A DNA stretch of 64,000 bases from Bathymodiolus brooksi (lineage: Eukaryota; Mollusca; Bivalvia; Mytilida; Modiolidae): the NCBI GenBank assembly GCA_963680875.1, contig OY804578.1, positions 97,741,689-97,805,688 of the forward strand. The letters are read 5' to 3'. Below are positions 34,249 through 46,200 of this stretch, piece after piece. Within the stretch, counting starts at the first letter, position 1, and each line of letters opens with the position of its first letter. The notes beneath the pieces are model-generated. The model did no database searches and was not told the DNA's origin. It saw only the letters and a program-made list of their open reading frames with translations. The translations under genes were made by a program, and so were the position numbers.

Positions 34249-37200
34249 GTACTTTTGCAATGACACTGTAGATAACTTCTATTAGACCTCATGTCTGGTT
34301 GCAAGACACGGGTATGGCCATTCTTAATTAGGACAGGTACCGCACTACCGGGTCGATTCGCCCCGGAAAGTGAGTCGATTCGCCCCACTTAATCACTATT
34401 ATATAATAATAGATGAAGTCTTTTTCGACAATTTTTGGGTAATTATTTATTTATTAGTTGTATACAAAAAAATAATAACATAAAAATAAAATAAAAATAA
34501 TAAAAATATATGATAAACAACGGAGTTAACATCATCATGATGTTATATTATAATATTTAATAATTATTGGTAAATTATTACTAATTAAACTGCAAGATAA
34601 AAAAGAGAAATTAATAAAAAATTGAAAATTGTAATTATTTTTATTCTTTGATCTGTCGATTACTAATTCGGCCGCACGATTTACCACACATTACCACATA
34701 GTCCGAGATTCCTCTGCCGTCTAACAGCTTTTATGGATTTTCTGTAGCCATTGGACGTCAGAGCACTATACATACGGAAAACAGTGGATTTGCTTCTCGA
34801 ACTCTGGGTCAGCACATTTCCATGTTTCGTGGCTATCGGATTTTATTTTCTATCAGAAACCCTTATATAAATCGCTTCACCAATCATTTTTCTATTCATT
34901 CATAACCATCTTACCCTCAGAAAGTGGTGCTACACTCCATTACAGCACGATTTTGCCTTAGATCCTATGATTCCGCCATTTGTCTTCCATTTTTCAGACA
35001 TTTGTCACGTGACTACGAGAAAACCACGATTACCGCAATGTATCATGGGAGATGATTTGCATATAAACAAACAAACAAATATTTGTATTGCCAATCATAC
35101 ACGCCTGTTAAGGCAGAACAATTAACATAAAATTTAATACAGTTGATTATATTGATTGGTAATGATTTTAACAGCAATAGTGAATTACAGATAACCATAA
35201 GAAAAAAAAATGATGTAGTACCTTGTCCAAAAAGGGGGAACGTAACACATGCTCTTTCCGAAGCCCGTTGGTAACACTCTGCCATTGAATCTTTTCTTTC
35301 CAACACATTCTGTATTATTTCCTTCTGCTCTGCTTTGATCTATAGATGGACTGTTTGTCCTGCAGAATACGCTTAAATGTATCGTCTTCCATGTGATTTG
35401 AATGTTGTTTACGTATGCAAATAATGCTCAAATAATTTGGTGCGCTGAATTAAGTAGCTCCCATCATGCAATGCGTTACTGTTATCATTCAGTTAGTATC
35501 GCGAGATCACGTTTGTAGATTCGAAAATGGAAGTCAAATGGCGGAATAATAGGATCTAAGGCAAAATCGTGCTGTAATGGAGTGTAACACCACTTTCTGA
35601 GGGTAAGATGGTTATGAATGAATAGAAAAATGATTGGTGAAGCGATTTATATAAGTGTTTCTGATAGAAAATAAAATCCGATAGCCACGAAACGTGGAAA
35701 TGTGCCGACCCAGAGCTGGAGAGGCAAATCAGCTGTTTTCCGTATATATAGCGCTCTGACGTCCAACGGCTGCAGAAAATCCATAAAAAACGTTAGACGG
35801 CAGAGGAATCTCGGACTAATTACCACACAAGAAATCATATACAATTAGAAAATAATGTAAAAACCAACAAACTGTAAAGTTCAGAGACGCTATGTCCGAC
35901 TTGGTATAAATTTTATATAAAAAAAGACTATAGCTACTGGTACAGAATATTTAAAACATTAAACAAACCCTACATCAGCGTTCATGTATAAATAAAAGAA
36001 CACTTACAAAAAAAACAAACAAACAAACAAAGCAAAAAACAAATATACAAACAAACAAATAAAGCAAAAACAAAAATGAAAACAAACAAACAAAGACAAA
36101 TAAAAGAATATTAATGTACCAATGGTATTTTGAACGAGTTTATGTTCAGCATGCAGTCTAGAAAATTGCACGAATGGAAATGAAAGATTTTTTTTCTAAA
36201 AGAATACCAGTTAATAGAAAATGCGTCATAAACATAATGAGCAAATAAACAATCAAAATATAAACAATTCTGAATGTTTTGATGTAAAATTTGTTAAAAT
36301 CTATCCAGAAATGACTTCACAATAATTTTTTGAAAAAATATGGTTTTGGTTGATTATATATGGGGATTTTTTTTTCATGTTGCAATACTTTTGGCACAAT
36401 ACTGTAATTTGAAGCCATGCAGAACAAACAATACATACATACTAATTTATTACTGTATTGTTTAAAGAAATTTTAGGTGTCAAACAATGAAAGTGAAGCT
36501 ATACTACATAATATTAAACACGTCAATAAAGCAAGTTAATTATGAGGAAGACAAAAATAAAGTACCCATGAATATGAATATGAATATTTGCAATGGTATT
36601 TTCCATATTTCATTTTTTAAAGCACTATTAATAAATGAGGGCGGAACGACCCGAGGCGAACAGGAATAGGGGCGAAATGACTCACGGGGCGAACAGGATT
36701 CGGGGCGAAACGACCCGGATTCCTTAATTAACGCCATAACGGACACTATTCTCTAAAAATAGAGTGTATAAACACATGGGTTTTTCGACTATCCACATAT
36801 GTCACTATCCTTGCATATACCATCATTAGGGTTGCATAATACGTATTTGTGCATTATGCGCATATACTAATGTAGTCCGAGATTCCTCTGCCGTCCGACG
36901 GCTTTTTGTTCGACTTGCTGGAGCCGTGGGATATCAGAGCGCTTTCCATAAGGAAAACAGTGGGTTTGACGCTCCAACTCTGGGTCGGCACATTTCCACG
37001 TTTCGTTGCTATCAGATTTTATTTTCTATCCAAAACCCTTATATAAATCGCTTCACCAATCATTTTTATATTCATTCATAACCATCTTACCCTCAGAAAG
37101 TGGTGTTACACTCGATTACAGCACGATTTTGCCTTAGACCCTATCATTTCTCCATTTGACTTTCACTTTCAAACATTTGTCATGTGACTTCGAGAAAACT

Positions 37201-40200
37201 ACGATTACCGCAATGTATCATTGGAGATGATTTGCATATATGGTCTTACCTTGTCCAAAATGAGAGGGGGGGGGGAGAACGTAACACATGCTCTTTCCGA
37301 AGCCCGTGGGTAACATCTTTTCTTTCCAACACATTTTGTATTATTTCCTTCTTCTCTGATTTGAGCTGTAGATGAAACTGTTTGTCCCGCAGAATACGCT
37401 TTATATCATCTGCCATGTGATTTGTATGTTGTTGTTTACGTATGCAAATAATTTGGCGTGCTGCATTAAGTAGCTCCCATCATGCAATGCGTTGCTGTCA
37501 TCATACAGTTAGTATCGCGAGATCACGTTTGTAGGTTTGAAAGTGAAAATCAAATGGAGAAATAATAGGGTCTAAGGCAAAATCGTTCTGTAATCGAGTG
37601 CAACACCACTTTCTGAGGGTAAGATGGTTATGAATGAATAGAAAAATGATTGGTGAAGCAATTTATATAAGGGTTTCGGATAGAAAATAAAAATCTGATA
37701 GCCACGAAACGTGGAAATGTGCTGACCCAGAGTTGGAGAGGCAAATCCGCTGTTTTCCTTATGGAGAGCGCTCTGACGTCCGACGGCTCCAGCAAGTCGA
37801 ACAAAAAGCCATCGGATGGCAGAGGAATCTCGGACTAATACTAATGCAATATTGCCCTTTATTGGCCTTGAAAATTCTATAATGCGGACTTTAATCGTCC
37901 TCAGAAATGTAAGAATTAAAATGTTAATCGTATATATTTTTCAGTCCTTTGAGCATGTTTCCTCTGCTGGGAGAATTTTATGACCATTTATCTCTTTAAA
38001 TCTTCAATTAAGTTAAAAATATTAAATGTGTTTAAACTTAAGTTTTATTGGTGTTTTCATATGATATTTTATTATTATCCGGATGTTGTGTAGTTGATTC
38101 AAAATCAAGTACAGCATTGGTAAATATAAGTTTAAATTCAGATCTGGATCTTGTCGTAAATTGATTCAGTTTATGATGACATAAAATACTGATATCAATA
38201 ATGGGGAGGTGAACTATCCATGAAATATAAGAGAAGGTGGTAGATTAAATTAATGACTGATCCACTTTAGTTTAAATGTGTTATTTCCATCAAAAAAAAT
38301 TATATTTGACTTTGTCACCCTGTACATATAGTTTGCAGGGGCCGTCGTGGACATTTTTTTTGTGCCTATGCATCAGTGCCTATCACCACTAATGTGAGTT
38401 CAAATACCACTCATGGTGAGGTGTACTCGATTCAACATTACGGTATGTGATTAAGTTTTTCAGTGACCTGCAGCCGGTCAGTGGTTTTCTCCGGGTACTC
38501 CGGTTTCCTCCGCCATGATATAACTGAAAAATTGTTGAAAGTGGTGTTAAACACCATAATCTAATCTAATCCCATATAGTTTACAATACATCCTAATTTC
38601 AATGTATGCCAATAAAATTTGCCCCACAAAAATTGGCTCACTGATCCTTTCATTAAAAAATGTAATTTTTATCTACCAGAGCGTACTATGTACTTGTCAA
38701 CACTTCTTTTACAATGAATTTAAACTTTAAAATTTTATTTTAATTCCTATTTTATTTAGTTAAAGTTTAAATTGGTACCCTATGTAAAAATAAATAAAAT
38801 AAATATGTCTACCCTTTAACATAGTTATACCTTCTGGAACATGAACAATACTTTTAATTTTGGTGAATTATGATTTAGAAATCGCTTGTTACTTGTGTTG
38901 TGATGTGAGTTTTCATTGTTAGAAAAAAATCCATTTTTAGTGAGTCATAATCATATTTTTTATTTCATTATTAAGTAGCCTTTTTTCCTATTTATTTTTG
39001 TTGTAGAAGTAACATGAATGTCAGACATCATGGCTTTTTTTTAACTGTCTTAGTTAAAGCTATAAATAATATCAGTCCAATTATCAAATGCTTAGAAAAA
39101 CACAATAATATTCTATATCCTCCAAAATTTGCTGCAAAATATTCATAAACTGAACGTTTGGAAATTGTGATCATGTATATATTTATACACATGTTAAGCA
39201 AAATATTTACTTTATATTTTTGACGCTATTGCTGTTGTTAAAAGTACCAGAATATCTTGCACCAAGGGTATTGTTTTATTTTTCAGGCTGTTTAAGTGCT
39301 CTTGTACCAAATAATCCTATAGGAGTCCTCGTGAGTGATGTTGTTCTTTTAATTTTCAGGCTGTTGAAGTTGTTAAGGTACCAGATAAACTTGTAACGGC
39401 CCTGGGGGATATTGTTGGGAAGAAGAATGTGTCTACAGCAATGGCAATCAGAGAACAACATGGGAAAGATGAATCCTATCATAGGTCAATATATATGATT
39501 TGATTTAGATTTTTGGTGTTTTAATGCCACTTTCAACAATATTTCAGCTATATCATGGCAACCAGTTTTAGTTGTGGAAGAAGCCGGAGAGAACCACCGA
39601 CCATGGGCAAGCAACTGGTAAACTTTATCACCTGCGGTTGAGAGTCGAGTGCACCCTTTTTTGTAATTTATAAATCCGGGCGCAAACCCACTCCGTATTG
39701 GTGATAGGCTTGTATGAGTTGTTAAATCCAACGACCTAACTCATTGAGCCACCCGGGCCCCTCAATATATATGTCATTGTCATTTCATTACATATACAAA
39801 ATGTATCAGCCACAATATTTGACAACGTTTACAAAAAATGTAAAGAATTTAGTCCAACTTTCAGGGTAATGCCTTTATCAAGGATTGTTTCTTACATTAA
39901 ACTACATGTACAAATGTACATGGCTGTTCTTTTCAATGTTTTAGTGAGTGAGTGGTTGTCATTTAACGCGAAGTGAGCAATTTTTCAGCTATATCAATTG
40001 ATTGTAAGGCAAGAACAAGTTATATTTTGATGAAATGAAGTTATATTTTGATGAGATGATTAACAGCTTTATACTAGAACAACATACCAAGTTGGATTTT
40101 ATAGTCCTAGCTCACTGAAACAACAGTTGATGGGTAGACATGTCGCTCCACTTAGACACATTATTCTGATTATGAGCCAACCAGTTGTTGCTCTTGCTGC

Positions 40201-43200
40201 TTAATTCTGCTTGTTTTAACGGAGAAGCAGCAAATACCTGTTGTATTGTCTTTGGTCTGACCGATTGTGGGCTCCAATCTACGATTTACCACACTCAAGG
40301 CGAACACACGGACCATTTCACCACCAATGTCGTCCAAGATTTTTAGAATGTGTATTGTTTTTTAAAACACTGAATATAAAAGTCATGTAGTTTAATGTTA
40401 AATACAATCCTTGATAAAGGTTTTATTCTGAAACATTGGACTTGAGCAGCATTAAAATCCTATTTGAATGTGATATTTCCTTTGGAATAAATGAATTAAG
40501 AATAAAATTTAAAGAATTAGCTTTTAGAATAGATTTTTTAACCTGGCAGTAGCAGTTTGAATCAAATCATTATATATCATGTACATTATTTGTTTTTACT
40601 GCAAATTGAGACCTTTTTCAAGATGCCTGTATACATGTATACCATAAGTTTTATTATTTTGATGATGATGTATTTACTATTTTTTAGTTGTTGTCCACCA
40701 GAAGTTGTAACTTTCCCTCAAAATGTAGATCAAGTGTGTAAGATTGCCTCCCTTTGTAATGACAATGAAATTCCACTTATCCCATTTGGAAGTGGAACAG
40801 GATTGGAGGGAGGTATCAATGCAGTTAAGGTATGTTTTCATTCCTTTAGTAATCCCAAGTATAATAGAACTCCATATTATATTGAAACTGAATAGGAGGG
40901 TGACATTAATGCAATTCCACCGCATCTGAGGTGTAATGGTTAGCTTCCTCGCCTTGAGTGAGGAAGATGTTTGGTTCCATCCTAGGTAGGGTCATACCAA
41001 AGACTATTAAATGATATGTGTTGCTTCTCTAGGAGTAAGACAAAGCAATGACTGATTGGCTCGGAATTAGGATAATGTGTCAGAGTGAAGCGACTTGTCC
41101 ATCCCCAGATTGTTATTTCAGTGAATTAACACTATAAAAATCCAACTGAGAGTGTTGGCCTATTACAAAGCGGACATCATCATCTCATTGAGATGCAGCT
41201 TGCTTGCACTATGTTATAGCTGAAAAATTGCTTATTTTGCATTAAGCAACAATCAATCACTCACTCTTGAGGCAGTCCATATATGTTCCTAACCTGATTA
41301 ATATTTTGTTATGAAGTCTTTTTTTTATGGTGGAACTGGATTAGAGTGAAGCATTGATAGTTAAGTTAATGTACTAGTATGTATTCCCATTTATTAAAAA
41401 TAATAAAACAGTCTCTGTTGTGATTTAGAAATGGAGAGCTAAGTAGGTTTGAATGCTATTTAGCAGTCAAAATACCTGGAGAAACCACCAATCTGTCACA
41501 AGTCACTTACAAGCTTAATCATTTAATATTTTGTATAATGTTGTATCTGGTACATCTCGTGACCGGCAGGTATTAAACTCACAACTTTAGTGGTGATATG
41601 CACTGATTACCTAGGTAGATGTAAATCCTACTACAGTATTATACAGTTATGGTCATGACTATCCCTCTTCTCAAGGTATATAACTAATTAGTTCTGTCTG
41701 TTTTCTGTTTTTTGTCTATCAATTAAGTTTCTGTTCTATGTTTATCAGTTGGTTTCAATTTTGTTTATCAGTTGGTTTCAGTTTTATGTTTATCAGTTAG
41801 TTTCAGTTTTATTGTTATCAGCTAGTTTCAGTTTTATGTTTATCAGTTAGTTTCTGTTTTATGTTTATCGGTTAGTTTCTGTTTTATGTTTATCAGTTAG
41901 TTTCTGTTTTATGTTTATCAGTTAGTTTCAGTTTTATGTTTATCAGTTAGTTTCAGTTTTATGTTTATCGGTTAGTTTCAGTTTTATGTTTATCAGTTAG
42001 TTTCTGTTTTATGTTTATCAGTTAGTTTCTGTTTTATGTTTATCAGTTAGTTTCAGTTTTATGTTTATCAGTTAGTTTCTGTTTTATGTTTATCAGTTAG
42101 TTTCAGTTTTATGTTTATCGGTTAGTTTCAGTTTTATGTTTATCAGTTAGTTTCTGTTTTATGTTTACCAGTTAGTTTCTGTTTTATATTTATCAGTTAG
42201 TTTCTGTTTGTTGTCTATCCATTAAGTTTCAGTTTTTGTCTATCAGTTAAGTTTCTGGTTTATGTTTATCAGCTATTTTTAGATTTATGTTTATCAGTTA
42301 GTTTCAGTTTTATGTTTACCAGTTAGTTTTAGTTTTATGTTTATCGATTAGTTTCAGTTTTATGTTTATCACTTAGTTTTAGTTTTATGTTTACCAGTTA
42401 GTTTTATATTTATCAGTTAGTTTCTGTTTGTTGTCTATCCATTAAGTTTCGGTTTTTGTCTATCAGTTAAGTTTCGGTTTTATGTTTATCAGTTAGTTTC
42501 TGTTTTATGTTTACCAGTTAGTTTCTGTTTTATATTTATCAGTTAGTTTCTGTTTGTTGTCTATCCATTAAGTTTCAGTTTTTGTCTATCAGTTAAGTTT
42601 CTGGTTTATGTTTATCAGCTATTTTTAGATTTATGTTTATCAGTTAGTTTCAGTTTTATGTTTACCAGTTAGTTTTAGTTTTATGTTTATCGATTAGTTT
42701 CAGTTTTATGTTTATCACTTAGTTTTAGTTTTATGTTTACCAGTTAGTTTTATATTTATCAGTTAGTTTCTGTTTGTTGTCTATCCATTAAGTTTCGGTT
42801 TTTGTCTATCAGTTAAGTTTCGGTTTTATGTTTATCAGTTAGTTTCTGTTTTCAGGGAGGAGTTTGTGTTGATGTCTCTAAAATGACAGAGATTTTGTCT
42901 GTACATCCAGAAGACTTTGATTGTACTGTTGAATGTGGCGTAACCAGACTCAGTTTAAACAGTTACCTTAGAGATACTGGTTTATGTTTTCCTATTGGTA
43001 ATTATAACTAATATGCTATTTTTAGAGAGTATTAGTTGTCATCATGCCTTATTCCTTAAAGACATATATGCCTTTGGGGGGGGGGGGGTGATTTGGTCGA
43101 TGGTGTTTAATGCCACTTTCAATAATATTTCAGTTATAGCATGGCAGTCAGTTTTATTGGTTGAGGAAACCGGAGTGTCCGGAAAAAACCACTGATCTGC

Positions 43201-46200
43201 TGTAAGTCACTGACAAACTTTATCATATAATATTGTATTGAGTACATCTTGCCTGAGTGGAATTTGAACTCACAATGTTAGTGGGGATAAGTACTGATTG
43301 CATAGTTAGTTATAAATCCAGCTATCATACGATCATGTCCACTATGGCCCCATTTTTCATTAAAACTCTTCACATTTGGACATATATTTTGTTCAGACTA
43401 TATACTAAGTCACCTATAGAATAAATGGTAATCCACCTCATGTTCATGCATTAGGTCAGACAAACCCTCCTAATTCATATAAAAGAGATGAATTACCAAC
43501 ACTTAATCTTCAATACAGTGTCTTCATTTTATGATAACTTGAGATTCAATCATAATTCACAGAAATGCTTCTGATTGGCTAAGATAATATAATGATGTCA
43601 AAAACAGGATGCTATGCATTTATTTTTTTTATAATTTATATACATGTATATTTTTTTATAATTTAAAGTTTGTCAGTGACTTGCTACAGGTCGGTAGTTT
43701 TGTCCGGGTACTCCAGTTTCCTCCACCAATAAAACTGATCGTCACAATGTAACGGAAATATTGTTGAAAGTGGTGTTAAACACCATAAATCTAAACCAAA
43801 GTTATAATTTATATTTTTAGATCCTGGACCAGATTTGTCACTATCTGGTATATCTTCAAGAATCATGTAAAGAACAATCACTGTCAGATACATGGCTAAA
43901 ATCAATGGAGGATTTTCTAAATATAAATATGTTTCTATTTATAGATCCTGGAGCAGATGCAACACTTTGTGGTATGTGCTCAACCAGTGCATCGGGAACT
44001 AATGCTGTCAGATATGGCACTATGAGGGAGAATGTTTTAAATTTAGAAGTTGTACTGGCAGATGGACGTGTCATAAATACTGCAGGAGAAGGGAGAAGAA
44101 CTAAGTAGGTTTTTAATAGAACAATTACATATCAAGTCCTCACGATAAGCACAGGTCCTCAGGCCCAAGACCAGTAAAACTCTGTTTGGACCATTAAATT
44201 TTTCAGTTATTATTTAGGACTATATAAAAAAATAAATTCAAGAATTTGAACTGGGCCAGTAAATTCAAATTTTCCTTTCGAGGACTGCATGTCTACTGGA
44301 ATATCCAATATTCTCAAAAATCGAGAGTGCATGTAATTTTTTTTATACTTTTATGTCTGTTTCTAAACTTCGTTGTCATTTTTTTTTCAAAATTGAACAT
44401 TGGTCATATTACCTGTGTTATTCTTGTAATCACAAATGTTTTCAATGTTACTTCTATGAAAGGATGCCCTCTCCATGGAGGTTGTCATGGTTATAAAACT
44501 GAAAGCATGACCATGAACCATAGTGGGTTATATGTTTGGAAAGTGTCACGATCCCTGCATTATTAGACAGCTTTTGTTGATTTCGAAAAAAAAGAGTAGG
44601 CACATTGTAGCCACTACAAAAGCAGTCTGCGCCAAAAACCACTAGCCCTATGCCCCTGTCTAGTAAAAATTGGTTCAGGCTAGTAAATATTGCATAAAAT
44701 TTACTTAATCAAATAGAAAAAATTCTTCTGAAATACTGTTTGGGCTAGTTTGTCAAAATGTTTTTGGCACAGACTGCAAAAGGCAAAATTTTTCATTACT
44801 ATCCAACTCTCAACTCAACAGTTCCATCCCTCCTTTATTTAAGAAATAAATCATGGAAGCCAGAATGTGTTTTGAGTTTTAACATGGATTGGTGGATATT
44901 AGTATTTTATCCAGAGCCAGAGGCTTCCATGATTTATTTTGATTCTGATATGTCTTAAGAGTACAAATACGTTAGTATATTTTGATTGGAAGACGGTAAT
45001 TTATATTTACACTTGCGGAAAATGTCGCACACAATTTATGCTGCCAAATTCGAGCATATGATAATTCATCAACATGTACATTTACAATGGAAAAGTCAAT
45101 CACATGCACCGGCGCATGTGCTAATGAGATTATACCCAATAGATAAATCGCTCGTTTGTCTACAAAGCGAAAGAAGGACGTCATGTTAGAATTATGTATA
45201 TTTTTGGAATATTGTTGAACTAGTTCTCATCCTAAATAAAACTGAAATACTGCTCGCTGGACGTTAAGCAATAATCAATCATTCAATCATACTTGTGTGA
45301 TTCATTGTTATCATACTTAAATCTTGTTTATAATCAAAGTCTACTGTCAAAGCTGAAGTCATAAAAGGAACTCTTTGGAAAAATTGCATAAATGAGATTC
45401 TAGAAGTTTTTAACTAATGATCTTGTGTGTTTTGAAGGATGTCTTTAACCTTGAGGATAATAGCAAAAATCCTATCTTAAAAATAAGTCTGTGAATTCAT
45501 TAAAGAAATACAAAAAAAAACTACCAGTACTGGTTTGTATCAAAGTAAATAACTGTACTGACTTTTTGTGTCTATTAAATGCACTGGTGCATAGAACGGA
45601 ATTAACCAGTATCAGGACATCTCGGTACTCGGTACTGGAAATTTCGGTACTGAATAATAAAAATAATTTGATTGAATTTAAAAACATTTTTAAATTTCTT
45701 TTTACATGTAGATGTTGTTTATACATATTTTTATGTACCGAGATGTCCAGGTCAGTACCGAAATGTCCAGGTACCCATAGAACGCACTCCCTTTCCTCCC
45801 CAAAAAATGTGGGGAAAATTCTAGTTCCTATCTATACTATAGAATGCAGGGAGATTCAGTAAAACATTCACGGCAGAAATCCTCGTTCAAATGGCAAAAT
45901 ACTGCTTACCACAGATCACGTATTTGTTAATCCATGTATTTTTGATAAATTGTAGACAGGGAAATGTTAAATTAGTTTGTTAAAAGAGTTTAAGCCGATT
46001 ATTCTAGATTTTGCAAGCGAAAATTAGCTGTTTTGTGAATGCAGGAAGTTTATCGGTAATGTTTAATTTGAAAACAAGTTCAAAATGGCAATGAAAATGA
46101 TACGGATGGAGCAGTTGATTTTTTTGTCGTTCTTTACGTGAATTATGGTTGTTTTAAATAATAAATATGTAGATATGTTTAATCTTTAATCAGTATTAAT

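Larger units (their letters stand above)
34332..36722. mobile_element. TIR element with 'gtcgattcgcccc' ends (LDHD intron 1)
   Basis: Left terminal sequence ccgggtcgattcgccccgga (34349) is inverted at the right end (ggggcgaaacgacccggatt, 36701-36720), with further gcgaac/gcgaaa motifs repeated. CTTAATTA occurs on both outer sides (34323-34330, 36723-36730) as a possible 8-bp target duplication. The interior is AT-rich and contains the 34699-35818 foldback. Confidence 0.65.

Noticed and set aside
43821..43866. Exon 5 fragment as a second mutually exclusive exon
   Set aside because: Similarity stops after ~35 bp, it is only 46 nt to the next donor-like site, and the frame reaches a stop, so it is a relic.
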